Below are positions 33,835-45,090 of a DNA stretch of 64,000 nt, in pieces. Position 1 is the stretch's first letter; each line of letters starts with the position of its first letter. Both the position numbers and the translations under genes were made by a program. A model generated the notes under the pieces. The model made no database searches, was not told the origin of the DNA, and saw only the letters and a list, made by a program, of their open reading frames with translations. Source of the stretch: Scolanthus callimorphus. Lineage: Eukaryota > Cnidaria > Anthozoa > Actiniaria > Edwardsiidae. The DNA lies in contig CM066924.1 in the NCBI GenBank assembly GCA_033964015.1, positions 9,149,077 through 9,213,076 on the forward strand, written 5' to 3'.

Positions 33835-34948
33835 CTTAGGGAATACAAAACATTAAAAAAAATGTTATCTTTAAGGTCTCGGTCAAGGTAAACGACATGC
33901 TTGCGAAAAAAATTCTCGTCGCGTCGCAATTTATGCTATGGTAATCAGTTATATATCGTTTTAAAGCTAAAAGATTCTTCTATCTAATGAAGTTGTTCAT
34001 TTTAGCGAAGTTTGAATTTTTCTTATATCTTACCCGAATTAAAAACTATCTTGTTTACTTGAGACGCTCCAGACCATTAGCGATTTGTTGCACACTTTCA
34101 CACTTTGTCGGATTTTAATCTTGGAGAAATGAACTGCAAAACCGTGTGAGCGATTTTTGATATTTTGCATATTTACGAAAATATTAGGTCGCAAAGTTGA
34201 AAGTTGAAAGTCACATTTTTTTTAATTTGCTGCCGCCAAATTTATCCTAAAAAGGTTTTCAAGTAAAAAATAAACATTTCTGTGTTCTAACGGCACAGAA
34301 AATTTGACGCCGATATCTTAAATTGTGCGAGGTCAGGAGCTTCGCGAAGGTGAAAATTTAACCTAAAATTTAAGTGCTAGGAAATTGCGTGTAAAGTTAA
34401 TTAAAATACAGAAAATGAGTGCCGGGCAATACAAAGAATGTTAGAGTTAATTACCGAGATTCGAGGAGTACAGTTTACCATTGAAAAAGATAGCGGATTC
34501 CAATAGGAAACTATTGTTAATTATTTAGCTGCTTTCATAGAAGTGCGTTCCCCAGAGAAACTTATTGCAATTAATTTTTACCATGCACAAAAAAGTGGTG
34601 ATGCTGAAGAAAATGAATGACAACTTTTATTCAACCATGATTGACAAAGGTTTCCAAACACGAATTACGTCTTTTGTTTTCGTACAACAGCCAGTCCAAT
34701 CAATCAAGCGGCCTTTTGTAAAAGCGCAACTCATTAAGCGCTGTTATTTTGGTCGGTACGTAGCTGCTTAAAGCTCCTCTCTGGTTGGATAATACAACAA
34801 TACCCTATACCTCAACACAAACAACGAGGATAATAGACTAGAGACAAAAGAACTCCTTTGTAGAACGAAAATAATAGAGACAAAAGCAACTACGTCCTCA
34901 CTGGTTATTTTCGTTTGTACCACGCCCTGACAGCTACAGCTACTACAG
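33835..34948. other. No gene seen
   Basis: AT-rich. TTAAGGTCTCGGTCAAGG at 33870 recalls the TTAAGG ends of the foldback families, but no matching right end was found. Frames up to 68 codons exist and none is recognisable. Confidence 0.35.
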
Positions 34949-35219
34949 CTCAATTTTCATAACTTTGTGGAGCTGATTCAAGTTGGCGGAACTGAAGGCA
35001 AGTTTCAGGTATTTTGCGCTCGTTGGTTGCTCTCTACGATTAGATATGCAATTAACTTGGGCATGATTTTATCTGTATTTTCAGGTTTACGTCTTAAATA
35101 CACTCTATGGCAAGGAGACCAAGCAAGTAGACTGGACAAACGCTTCTCAAATGGTTCAAGTGAAGGCGTTCTCGGAAATCGTGTTTTGTGGCGTTCAACG
35201 GGATTCGCATAAAGGATAA
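34949..35219 (+). CDS. Two-exon coding candidate, C-terminal end of an unknown protein
   Basis: The first piece, 34949-35008, encodes LNFHNFVELIQVGGTEGKFQ and ends CAG|GTATTT. After 76 bases, TCTGTATTTTCAG|GTT opens a 45-codon piece, 35085-35219. It begins VYVLNTLYGKETKQVDW, ends FCGVQRDSHKG and closes with TAA. Both splice sites fit the consensus and the join keeps frame (phase 0). An in-frame stop and a repeated CTACAG lie just before 34949, so another acceptor probably starts the exon there. I do not recognise the protein. It could be the last exons of a gene extending to the left or a copied fragment. No poly(A) signal is obvious. Confidence 0.4.
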
Positions 35220-35362
35220 TCAGGAGCAAATATTGGTTGTAGACAGATAGTCAGTATAGATGCATAAACTGAGATTATTGGATGTTTTTTTCTCGGGGTA
35301 AGTGTATGGATTTGAATTCACTAGTTAAATGTTTGGGTTGATAATTGAATTAGTCATTGTGA

Positions 35363-35654
35363 AAGGGGCACTGTCATGCTTTATCATGAATTTGGTCCAA
35401 ACTTGGGGTCATTTTGAGTAGCTTAAATGCAGTCAAACTCGCTAGAAATCAACAAAATAATCGTCTACGTTTTTTAACTAACCTTTCAGCTCTTAGATCA
35501 ATACAAATTTGGAGTATTTTCGTGTATAATCGAGCGGATTGAATTGGATTGCTAATTGGCATTTTTGAAACATAATATAGGTTCGGAATTGTTTCTGTAG
35601 AACACTGGTCTTATTTTAAAACATTTTGATGAAACAACCGTGACAGTGCCCCTT
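35363..35654. mobile_element. MITE with AAGGGGCACTGTCA ends
   Basis: The 14-base ends match exactly in inverse (35363-35376 and 35641-35654). The interior is AT-rich and non-coding. No clear target duplication was found. Confidence 0.75.
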
Positions 35655-35677
35655 GAAGTCTAGGTAAAAATGGCTTA

Positions 35678-35826
35678 TTGTGTGGTTCCAGAAATTATCC
35701 ATAGGAAGGATAATAGGAAGGGATATCTTTTCCATGCAAATACTGTACCTTTCTTCGGAAATTCCAGAGAGGTGGGGGGTCACTTTTCAACACTCTTCCG
35801 GGGGGGATGTTTTCTGGAACTACACA
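35678..35826. mobile_element. MITE, same family as 5047
   Basis: The ends TGTGTGGTTCCAGAAA and inverse (one mismatch) are flanked by TTA on both sides (35675-35677 and 35827-35829). It contains CTTTTCCATGCAAATACTG and CACTTTTCAACACTCTTCC, as at 5047-5266. Confidence 0.75.
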
Positions 35827-35830
35827 TTAT

Positions 35831-35937
35831 AGATTCATAGGTGAGTATATGGCTTATTATGGATTCATAGGTAAATATCTAGATACTTACCTATGAATCC
35901 ATAATGAGCCATATACTTACCTATGAATCCACAATGA
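35831..35937. repeat. Perfect-type palindrome built from a repeated phrase
   Basis: Two copies of TATGGATTCATAGGTAA-like sequence on the left face two inverse copies on the right, around CTAGAT, so the arms are each about 50 bases and internally repeated. Confidence 0.85.
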
Positions 35938-37253
35938 GCAATATATTTACCTAGAAATTCAATTCAATTCTATTGATCAACCCCAACCTTTCCCTGGAGA
36001 ATTCAAATCCCTCCCCGACTTTTAATTTGTTGAGAGTCATTAACCGAGTTAAATCCCTACGAATAACAATGGAAACCGCGTCAACTGTAAACTAAGGGCT
36101 ATTGATGCCTAGGAAAACAGTTGACGCGTCATTTGAGGTTTTAGAAATATACTTTAGGATTCTATTAACTGAATTCCAGGGGAAAAAAATCGTATTATGG
36201 ATTTTTAATTATTTACCCTGACTGAGACCTTAAGGAGTGTCAGATATCCATAGAATCATCTTTGAATTGATCAAAGAGTAGGAAAAACACATTATATCTG
36301 AATAGTTGGGGGTATAGGAATTACTTCGTTTTTTATAATTCGCGAACTACCACTTTACATTTCCGAGCGTAAAATTGCGTTTTGGCTTCTGACCATCAAA
36401 CCTTTTCAGGCAGGCGCAATTTTGTTTTTTCGTTAAAATTTTATGGTAGAAAATCATTATTTCTGAAGCCTAGTCAGTCCTATTAGTTCAAAAAACTTTC
36501 AAAGCATGTGTGAAATGACCCAGAAATGTTCACTCGTTTGAGTGACGAAAGCCAAACCGCGGTTTGTCAGCTGGCGTAGAGTTCGGGCATAAATATTAAA
36601 AATACATTAAATCAGTGCTAGTCGTACAGCTTCGCTCAAAAGCTGCAAAATTCGACAAAATGAAATTGAACCACGGTTAAGGCATCAATTTGACAAAGCA
36701 AAACCGCAGGCAAATTCCGTCAAATATTGCTTATGAAAACAGCAGGTTGTGGAAATTAAATTGAAATTGGGAAATATCAAACGCTATGCAATAAAACTGT
36801 TATTACTTCCACAGGGTAGTAGATGACACCTGTTCTCGAGACTTTTCACTGCCGACCAGGTCAGCAAATCGGATCTATGTGCTCTGACGAGTATCTTTCT
36901 AGTCGAATTTTCCATTGCATTGACATATAGCCATGTGGGACGTCCACTTATTGACGTATGATGAGGACCTAAGTGGTCGAGTACAGACTATGGTTACCTA
37001 TATATTAACAGGAAACGAGCGCTTGTAAACTTGCGCAGGTGAAAGGAAAATAATCATATTGAAATATTCCGGCACTTAAGGGTCCTATGCAAGTCATCTA
37101 AGCTCCAGTGAAACACTTATTTTGCAGACTATTTTTGCAAATTATTCAAACGTGTTTGTCAGCGTGGCATGCTGTTTATCTCCTGATGATTTGCTACTAG
37201 CTAGATTGGTGCTTATCTTAGCAAGGGCAAGTTTTGTCAATCTCTAGTGCAAA
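35938..37253. other. Upstream region of the first GPCR; nothing definite
   Basis: AT-rich. A short hairpin pairs CGCGTCAACTGT (36073) with ACAGTTGACGCG (about 36117). No TATA box was identified with confidence. Confidence 0.35.
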
Positions 37254-38261
37254 ATGGGAAATGGATCTAAAGTTCTGACATGCCTGTTCCTAGAATTCGA
37301 CTCTGAGGCTGTAAAAGAAGTTTATACAAGCTTTATCATCAGCATAACATTGAACGTTATCAGTACAGTGCCTGCAGTACTTGTAAACGCCTTGGTTATC
37401 ACTGCGATTTTGCGAACAAAGAACCTACACACCCCATCCAACCTGCTGCTATGTAGTCTGGCCTGTACTGACCTTGGCGTTGGCGTGGTAACACAGCCAG
37501 TCTACGCCGTCTACAAGTTCGCAGCGATTCAAGATAACTTTGTAATATTTTGCCATATGGGAGCGCTGGCCCAAGTGTCCGGCTACATATTTGGTGGCTG
37601 CTCATTTCTCACTATGGTCGCTTTAAGCATTGATCGCTACCTTGCGTTACATCTGGGAATGCGTTACAGATCTACTGTCACGCTATCACGGGTGTCACGC
37701 TTACTTGTTGGAATATGGGTATTCTCCGTGTTAGTAGGCGTATTGGAACTGTTCCTAGACCAAAGAACCTATATTAGAATAATTGCAACATTAATGGTAC
37801 TTTACTTGACAGTAAGTATTACTGCATACACCAAGGCCTTCAGGGCACTAAAACACCAGCAGGTCAGAGTATGTGCTAGCCAACGCAACCCCATGTCTAT
37901 TGGTCCTAGAGACATCGGCAAGTACCGGCGTTCCCTCGAGACCATGGTGTTCATTCTTATATTCATTATTCTGTCTTATGTTCCTTTTCTGTGCGTCTCT
38001 GTTGCTATGGGAATCACAGGACTGACGGCCAAGACGAGAGCAGCACGTAATATCGCGAGTCCACTACTGTTTACCAATTCTGCAATAAACCCTATTTTCT
38101 ATATCTCAAAGATGAGAGAAATACGTCGTGCGTGCCGTCGGGTCCTGGTTCCAGAGAATATGTTACAGAGCCGTGACAAAACGACTGATCGTGATTATTC
38201 AATCAATCCTGCTAGCGTGACTATACCAGGGGAAAACCTGGTATACCTGGTAGAGAGATGA
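37254..38261 (+). CDS. Intronless class A (rhodopsin-like) GPCR, 335 residues
   Basis: A seven-helix plasma-membrane receptor. Helix 1 has N45 in LVNALVI. Helix 2 has SLACTDLGVG with D73, C100 precedes helix 3, and DRY is at 127-129. Helix 4 has W155, helix 6 reads LSYVPF (241-245) in place of the usual CWxP, and helix 7 has NPIFY at 279-283. The second extracellular loop is very short and lacks the usual Cys, and helix 5 lacks its Pro. Both absences are seen in the MECA group (melanocortin, cannabinoid, adenosine-like), so a link to that group is inferred; the ligand is unknown. The start is at AAAATGG with a good context. AATAAA at 38787 is a possible poly(A) signal. The frame is intact. 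Confidence 0.93.
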   Translation: MGNGSKVLTCLFLEFDSEAVKEVYTSFIISITLNVISTVPAVLVNALVITAILRTKNLHTPSNLLLCSLACTDLGVGVVTQPVYAVYKFAAIQDNFVIFCHMGALAQVSGYIFGGCSFLTMVALSIDRYLALHLGMRYRSTVTLSRVSRLLVGIWVFSVLVGVLELFLDQRTYIRIIATLMVLYLTVSITAYTKAFRALKHQQVRVCASQRNPMSIGPRDIGKYRRSLETMVFILIFIILSYVPFLCVSVAMGITGLTAKTRAARNIASPLLFTNSAINPIFYISKMREIRRACRRVLVPENMLQSRDKTTDRDYSINPASVTIPGENLVYLVER

Positions 38262-38814
38262 CTAACTCTACGAGCACTTTCAGCTTTTCACGTGAAATTG
38301 TGATAGTGGTTGTGTAGCAAATTACAATACAAAATAGCAGAAATTCGTTTCAGAAACAACAAAGACGATCTCTCATATCTCATCGGCAAAAACTAACTAC
38401 ATGATAGTATCTTCCCAAATAGGAGAAAGGATAGACACTACTGTCATGCAACCTATCTCTATTTTAAGCTTCGAAGAAATCGAGGAAAAATACATCCCTA
38501 AGAAAAAAAAGTATTACAATTAGATAAGAGAAAAAAGTAAAGGCGCAGTGACCATAGTTGCATAAACTTTCGAGATGGTCACTGCCATTTTTAATGCCGA
38601 GGCTAACAAGTCATAGATGAGAAAAAATTGCGCAGGCTGTCGTCTAAACATAACTATGGCTATTTTAATTGAATGCGAAGAGGAAAATACCAATGGACGT
38701 AAGTTGAAGTTGAAAAACCGTTTCGCCGAGCAAGAGGCCTCATCGTCGACTTCGTTTAGCTAGGAAAGAATTGCTGGTTGCTCAATAATAAAATAATTAT
38801 TGATTTCGGTTTTC
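38262..38814. other. 3' flank of the first GPCR
   Basis: Probable 3' UTR. A hairpin CAGTGACCA / TGGTCACTG lies near 38547-38585. AATAAA is at 38787-38792. Confidence 0.4.
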
Positions 38815-38918
38815 GCATGATAGTGAGATTTGTCAGCGCCTCGAGTTTGTGTCATATCCGCCTCAGCTTTGCTGGCAGATAACACAAACCTCGGCGTTGA
38901 CAAATCTCACTATCATGC
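38815..38918. mobile_element. Foldback MITE, 104 bp
   Basis: GCATGATAGTGAGATTTGTC pairs with GACAAATCTCACTATCATGC, then GCGCCTCGAGTTTGTGT pairs with ACACAAACCTCGGCG, leaving a small loop. Confidence 0.85.
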
Positions 38919-40377
38919 TCAACCTCATCCAATAAGTGTTAATTATCATGCTCAACCTCATCCAATAATTGTTAGTTACTTGCTTGTAACAATACATTTC
39001 TCAAAATAATTATCAAAGTTTAGCAACGCATAGGGCATGCATATGTAATGTAAGGAGTATGACTAATATTTGGCGGGGAGAGGGCTACTGTTCTTGTGTG
39101 GAGGGTCACATTTTTCACCTCAGTTTGGTGGAGCGTCACAATTTTGTTTAAAGCCATTTCGAAGGAGGGTCATAATTCTATTTTTACAACTAAACTGTGC
39201 TTTTAAAGGGACCCCTGGGGTCTTTTAAAGTTATATACTCGCTGGCTTCGGCTCGCCATATCCACATTTCCAGTGAAGTATTTTAAATGCAAATAACAAG
39301 GCACCTACCTATATGTTTCCTTCTAAAGCAAATAGAGAGAAAAAGGAAGTTAGCCAATTTTTCACTATGTCAGGAGGCTTGTGTAAACAGGTGTCTCTTG
39401 CCATCAGCGAACAGACCCTCTCTATATTAGTTGTCTCTTAACTAGGAACTAACAGCAGGGAGACGGCCATATTTTTTCGACCCCAATTTTTTGCCATCCG
39501 CTTGGGAGGGTCAAATTGGTTTTCAGCATTTGAATAATGACCTCTCCCTAAGAAGCACTAGCGTTAATTATAACAAAATAAATACAAATACCTCTTGGTA
39601 ACCAATAACTTGCTCGTTTAATCAACAAAAAAGGCCTTATTATCATGAGAATTCATGATAATACGAAACCGTTATTTGTTTTCCACTAAACTTGCCTCAT
39701 GTCAGTAGCTGCCAGTAGCAGCGATACATTTCAGTTTCCAATTTCGTTTTTCCGTCACCTTTCATTACTTGGAAATTTTAATTTTGAGAAAATTCCCGTG
39801 TCTTAATCAAAATTGTCACCATTGTATAGCGGTGGTTATTAGTTTTCTCTGCAATACGGCGATCGATCAGCAAAGGTAAATAGCGTGCTGATAATCAGGG
39901 AGATTAAAGCTGTTATATCAACAAAAGACGACAGGGAGGTAATCTTAAGAGTAGAACATCCTCTCAGTTGGAAAACTCCACGACTTGCAGATGTTAAATC
40001 TCGGCAGTATTCAGACAAACGATAAGGATCAGCTCGACAAGAATCAACAACAAGGATTACCCGGTGATTCCGATTCGTAATAAGAAGTTCACTTTAAACA
40101 ATCAAGAGATAAGGAAATACTTGTCTAGAGTAACATTTGGTAAAGCCGCACGAATGCAAAAACAACATGGCGTTTCTTCAACGAGCCAAAAAGGATGAAC
40201 TATATGTCCACCTAGTTGGTTTGTTACATGTATTAATCGGAATTTTACTTGAAAACAAGATCTCACTATTACCCATTTCTGTTTACCCGTAAGTTACCTA
40301 GGGAAGAGGAAAATCTCTTGTAAAACGAAACATTGCGAGCGAAGCTCCAGTCAAAAGCTTGTCGACCCCGGCCAGAC
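38919..40377. other. Intergenic; degenerate G-rich element at 39060-39550
   Basis: ACTAATATTTGGCGGGGAGAGGG (read in parts) resembles the left end of the 28468 element, and GAGGGTCACAATTTT phrases repeat three times, with the opposite style near 39480-39540. No clear right end was found. The remainder is AT-rich flank of the second GPCR. Confidence 0.4.
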
Positions 40378-41385
40378 ATGGCGAATGGATCATTTGTAAG
40401 AAGATGCTTGTTTCTAACACTTGACACGCAAGCCGTCCAAAGCGGGTATACGAGCTTTATTATCAGCATAACATTGAACATTATCAGTGCAGTGCCTGCA
40501 GTACTTGTAAACGCCTTGGTTATCACTGCGATTTTGCGAACAAAGAACCTACACACCCCATCCAACCTGCTGCTATGTAGTCTGGCCCTTACTGATCTCG
40601 GCGTTGGCATGGTAACACAGCCATCTTACGTAGCATATAAATTCGCAGAGATTCATGGAAACTTTAGAGTCTATTGTGGAACGGGCGTGGTAGCTCTTGT
40701 GTCCAGCTATATCTTTGCTGGTGGCTCGTATGTCACGCTAACATCGATAAGTATAGATCGTTACCTTGCATTACGACTTGGAGTGCTCTACAGATCCACC
40801 GTCACGACATCGCGCGTTACGCGTGTTCTCATTGGACTGTGGCTGTTTTCAGTGTTACTTGGCACGTCTCAGCTCTACCTCGATCCAAGGACCTTCATCC
40901 GCACCATTGCCGCCCTTATGGTGTTATGTCTTGTAGTGTGTATCAGCGCATACACCATGGCTTACCGGGCACTAAGACACCATCAGATACAAGTCGCATC
41001 CCGTAATGTTCCCGCTTCATCTTCACTGGGTCGAAGGGACATAAATAAGTACCGGAAGTCCCTCAAGACTATGGTTTTCATTCTCACCTTGATATTGATC
41101 TCCTATGTCCCTTACCTTTGTGTTTCCGTTGTTATAGCGATCAAAGGATTGACTCCTGAGGCAAGAGTGGCGCGTAACATTGCAAGCCCCATCTTGTTCT
41201 CGAATTCAGGTCTCAATCCTATTGTCTATATCGTGAAAATCCGAGAAATTCGTCACGCGTGTATCCGCCTTTTGGGGAAAGCGTTATTTCTAAGAAATGC
41301 AGTGGATGGTGGCTCGACCGATGTGGAATCGACTATGCACTCTATACATAGCAGTGCAGCTGCTACCTTGACAGCAGTGGGATAA
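40378..41385 (+). CDS. Intronless class A GPCR, 335 residues, tandem paralogue
   Basis: Same length and plan as the receptor at 37254: N in LVNALVI, SLALTDLGVG, DRYLALRLG, GLWLF in helix 4, ISYVPY in helix 6 and NPIVY in helix 7. The second extracellular loop is again short and lacks a Cys (LDPRTFIRT). I chose the ATG at 40378, which aligns with the start of the first receptor; the open frame itself begins upstream without an ATG. The C-terminal tail is Ser/Thr-rich (STMHSIHSSAAAT), with likely phosphorylation sites, and differs from the paralogue. A 98-bp tract (40490-40587) is identical to the paralogue. AATAAA at 41708 may end the transcript. The ligand is unknown. Confidence 0.93.
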   Translation: MANGSFVRRCLFLTLDTQAVQSGYTSFIISITLNIISAVPAVLVNALVITAILRTKNLHTPSNLLLCSLALTDLGVGMVTQPSYVAYKFAEIHGNFRVYCGTGVVALVSSYIFAGGSYVTLTSISIDRYLALRLGVLYRSTVTTSRVTRVLIGLWLFSVLLGTSQLYLDPRTFIRTIAALMVLCLVVCISAYTMAYRALRHHQIQVASRNVPASSSLGRRDINKYRKSLKTMVFILTLILISYVPYLCVSVVIAIKGLTPEARVARNIASPILFSNSGLNPIVYIVKIREIRHACIRLLGKALFLRNAVDGGSTDVESTMHSIHSSAAATLTAVG

Positions 41386-42534
41386 TGGTCACGTACATCC
41401 CGAGATAACGTGGCGCGCGCAATTAACTCTTTGAGTTGGATAGCAAATGTCGTTGAAATAAGTGTTGTGCGATCTTCGTGATGTTTTCAAGAGACCCAGA
41501 AATGGATAAATGGTTAAGTCGGCACCTCGTAATGCGATGCATTCTACGGCCTTGAGCTGCACATTAAAATAATGGACTAATCACAGGAAAGAAGATATTT
41601 AATCGTCTGTCAGTGGATAGTACAATTTTGCAACATTTGGGAAGTTGTAAAGATTTGTGAGATGGGTTCAATTACTATTTTCATTTAGTTCATTCGCGGC
41701 CATATTGAATAAACTGTAATTTGATGATATTCAGTTTTCAACGCTTCAAGCCTATTATTATTACTATTATTTGCGTAGCGAACGTGTCCGTACCAAGGGC
41801 CATGACCCTTCTATAGCAGGCGTGTCCTTTTTACCGATTTTTGCTCCTTGGCCAGCGGACTTATCCGAATCACGCGCATCCTTGATATCCTCCGCAACCG
41901 CTGGTAAACCGAGTTCGTCCGGGAAGTCCTCGACGAGTACTGGCCCAGCGTGTTTGTGTTGGACGTATTGGTTGAGTACTGGCCCAGCGAGCGTGAGGTA
42001 CGGTCGAGAGCGAAGGGACGGCTACGTTTTGGGGGTTTCAGAGAAAAAACAAGGACAGAGGAAATAATTAGTATTTTTAGGGGTAGAAAACCCCCAAAAT
42101 TGATTAGTTACTGTATTGCAATTGCCGTGGAAGTATCACAATTAGCAAGAAAACAAGCAACATCGACACCTTTACCTGTTGTACCAACGCGGTTTTTGTA
42201 TTTTTAAGGTTTATTTTGAACGATGAGATAGTTTTAGTGTCGCGTTTTTCAGTGCTTAGTTGCGTAGTTTCTCCAATTTCCCTACGGGGCATCCCTATCA
42301 CTTTTACCCCAAACAATCCCCCCCCCCCCCCCCCCCCCCCAGACTAATAGATACTATAGTCTAGCTCAAGATACATAATACGCTTTAAAATGATATTTCA
42401 CTTGTCAAGATAAGACCGCATTTGATCATAATACATTATGTTAATTTGCGTTTTGCAAGTGCTAACATTTCCTTTTCATTTACTTTTTTCATGAAATTAC
42501 GCCATTTTAGCGAAAAGGTACCCCGAGGGTGATC
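41386..42534. other. Intergenic; unexplained coding-like patch and C23 run
   Basis: AATAAA is at 41708-41713. Between 41810 and 42060 one plus frame reads RVLFTDFCSLASGLIRITRI, and after a stop EVLDEYWPSVFVLDVLVEYW, with GAGTACTGGCCCAGCG occurring twice. It looks protein-like but is not recognised. A C23 run is at 42318-42340. Confidence 0.3.
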
Positions 42535-44274
42535 TTAAGGTGACTCCACGAAAAGTCCAAGCGCATTTTCTGTAAATATAAATTCGGTCATAACTTTTAT
42601 AATATTCCTGTTACGAATATCAAACTTGAAGGACAGTAGCAGGCATCTTTTAGCAATACCTTAACATACTTCGATCTTTATTTGCTTTAATACTTTTAAT
42701 AATATCCCAGCTACAGTGGACCCCCTTGTTCAACTTTAGACATCTCTGGAAAAAAAATTGCTATCACTTTTGCACGAAATTTCAAAATTGATGTTCAATT
42801 TAATTGCCCCATGTAATTAGAAAATCTTAGCCAATTCCTCGGAACCAAAATTGAGATTTTATAAGAGCAAGAAATTGATGACTTAAGTTTTCTTTTACCT
42901 CATGCTTAACATTAAAAGTCCTATAGCATTACCAAAAAACACCGAAGCTTTCTGAAATTTTGCGGAGAAGACATGCTATCACTTTATGTCTTCAAATGCT
43001 AAGCTGATCGTCCCTTGATAATTGCGTTGCGGATCACTCTATGATTTATAGACGCTGGTGAATATTATAAATTCGTCAAGAATGAACGAACGATTACCTT
43101 TGTTGTGAAGAGCCAATATTATAGCTTTAGCATGGGTCTTTGCTTTCTACAATGATTCAGGCCTGTAGCGTTAGTTGTTAACTTGCCCCAGCTCTAATAG
43201 TTCGGCGAAAAAAACATTTATAAGCAGAGAAATAATATATTTTGGTCGCAGAGTACTACACGCTCAAATCTTTGCAAGCCGTCTAGCGTTCTTTGTTTAT
43301 GAATCGGAAAGAGCGGGTCGGAATTTGCACCCTGTTTAAGGAGGGTACAAATGCTGTGCCTCTGAGGACTCAAGGGGGAGGGTATGAAAAGAAATTGTCT
43401 GCTCTAGTGAAGGCTGACAAACAAAAATTGGTTTTCAAACCCTCCCCCTTGAGTGAGGCACAGCATTTGTACCCTCCTTTAAAGGGGTGCGAATTCCGAC
43501 CCGCTCATTTCGATTCATAAACAAAGAACGCTAGACGACTTGCAAAGACTGAAGTGTGTAGAACTCTGCATCCAAAATATATTATTTCTCTACTTATAAA
43601 TGTTTTTCCACCGAAATATTAGAACTGGGACAAGATAACACCTAAAGCTACGGGCCTGAATGCGGTAGAACGCAAATACGGATGGTAAAGCTATAATATT
43701 GGATCTTTTCAACAGAGGTAATAGTCCATTATTTCCTGGCCAATTTTAAAATATTCTACATCGTCTATAAAACGTAGAGTGATCCACAACGCAGTTATCA
43801 TTGGATGATCAGCTTAGCATTTGAAGGAATAGAGCAATAATATCCCCTCCGCAAATTTTTTTTGTTTTTTTTTTGGTGATGCTATAGGACTTTTAATGTT
43901 AAGCATGAGTAGAAAGAAAGCTTAAGTCATCAAAGTATTGCTCCTATAAAATCTCAACTTTGGTTCCGAGGAATTGACCAAGATTTTCTAATTACATGGT
44001 GCAATTAAATTGAACATCAATTTTGAAATTTCGTGCAAAAGTGATAGCAAAAAATTTTTTCAGAGATGTCTAAAGTGGAACAAGGGGGTCCACTGTAGCT
44101 GGGATATTATTAAAAGTATTAACGCAAATAAAGATCGAAGTATGTTAAGGTATTGCTAAAAGATGCCTGCTACTGTCCTCCAAGTTTGATATTCGTAACA
44201 GGAATATTATAAAAGTTATGACCGAATTTCTATTTACAGAAAATGCGCTTGGACTTTTCGTGGAGTCACCTTAA
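42535..44274. mobile_element. Giant foldback element, 1.74 kb, TTAA ends
   Basis: The left end TTAAGGTGACTCCACGAAAA is the inverse of the right end. The two arms of about 850 bases stay complementary almost throughout: GGACCCCCTTGTTC and GAACAAGGGGGTCC, GCTAAGCTGATCG-like and its inverse, GCACAGCATTTGTACCC near the centre. The unpaired loop is only about 35-50 bases near 43410. TTAA is at both edges. A transcript would form an extremely long double-stranded RNA. No protein is encoded. TTAAGGTKACT ends link it to the 27558 and 48943 foldbacks. Confidence 0.93.
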
Positions 44275-44291
44275 AACAGCGCATTATATTT

Positions 44292-44396
44292 AACAATTAG
44301 ACCTCAAGGCCGAATGTGCTATGATGAATAGGCCATGGCCGAAGGCCGAATGGTCTATTGATATCATAGCACATGAGGACGAGAGGTCTAATTGTT
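44292..44396. repeat. Hairpin ending GAGGTCTAATTGTT
   Basis: AACAATTAGACCTC opens and its inverse closes the hairpin; GTGCTATGAT pairs with ATCATAGCAC. Related ends occur at 55810-55825 and 56620-56642. Confidence 0.8.
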
Positions 44397-44583
44397 TTAG
44401 TATAAACCAACTAGTTGGTCGGTTTTGGCAATGAATTCCATTATTTTATGTTGAAAAAAACAAGTTTTCTTGCAAAGAAAGGTGGTGGTTTTGCCAGGCA
44501 CGGTCTATCACTAATAGACCATTAGTAGCTCAGCCAATCAGAATGCAGGATTTGTAATAGACCATTAGTTGGTTTATACTAAA
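44397..44583. mobile_element. MITE with TTTAGTATAAACCAAC ends
   Basis: TTTAGTATAAACCAACTA on the left is matched by the inverse on the right (TAGTTGGTTTATACTAAA). The interior has GCCAATCAGAATGCAGGA. It is one of four related elements (also 55824, 55930 and 57301). Confidence 0.85.
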
Positions 44584-44594
44584 TTAGTATATCC

Positions 44595-45090
44595 CTATTC
44601 CAGAAAAGGTTGCACCGTCACAACTGTCTGTTGCATGCAGTCTACGGTTTGGGTGTACATTTGCATAGCTATTGTCCGTTGTCATTTGGCATTTTTAGAT
44701 TTTAGCTTAACAACCGATGACGCTTTGATCCCTAAAATACTGAAACACGAATATGAAACTCCTTCGCTCATCGCTTGTATTCTGAAGAAGAACAAAAGGC
44801 ATAGCGAGCAAGTATAAGGGTTGAGCTATCGCATACCAGCAATTTAAATTACGAACACGCATTCACAGCAATTGACAAAGTTCTGATTTTTGGTACAGCA
44901 TCTTAAGAGTAAAGTACAGAGCTGAATTTTACAGAAAAGCTTCAGTTACTATTCCTGTCCAGCTGTTGAAAATTAAGTTGTAACTCCTCCGCTTTGGCAA
45001 AATTTTGAGCGGCAACTGAACATCCGCTGTTTTTAACGTACGCGCTCGTTGACGAGCCGCGAAGTTCTGGTCACTTTTTATATGAATATT
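44595..45090 (+). repeat. Dispersed repeat, copy A, with a 36-codon open end
   Basis: Homologous in inverse to 51340-51905, with a deletion of about 75 bases near 44625. Both copies contain an open stretch reading DDALIP, then ETP, then LIACILK, ending HSEQV and stop. Differences in that stretch are mostly amino-acid changing (six against two silent), so no selection is evident. Confidence 0.65.

Noticed and set aside
35884..35900. ATACTTACCT, like the 5' end of U1 snRNA
   Set aside because: It is part of a palindrome built from a repeated phrase, and the rest of U1 is absent.
37399..37605. Minus-strand frames over both GPCR genes (also 40269-40610)
   Set aside because: Shadows of the receptor coding strand; their similarity comes from the paralogue tract.
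43293..43520. 75-codon frame at the centre of the giant palindrome
   Set aside because: It crosses the hairpin loop and reads the two arms; no protein features.
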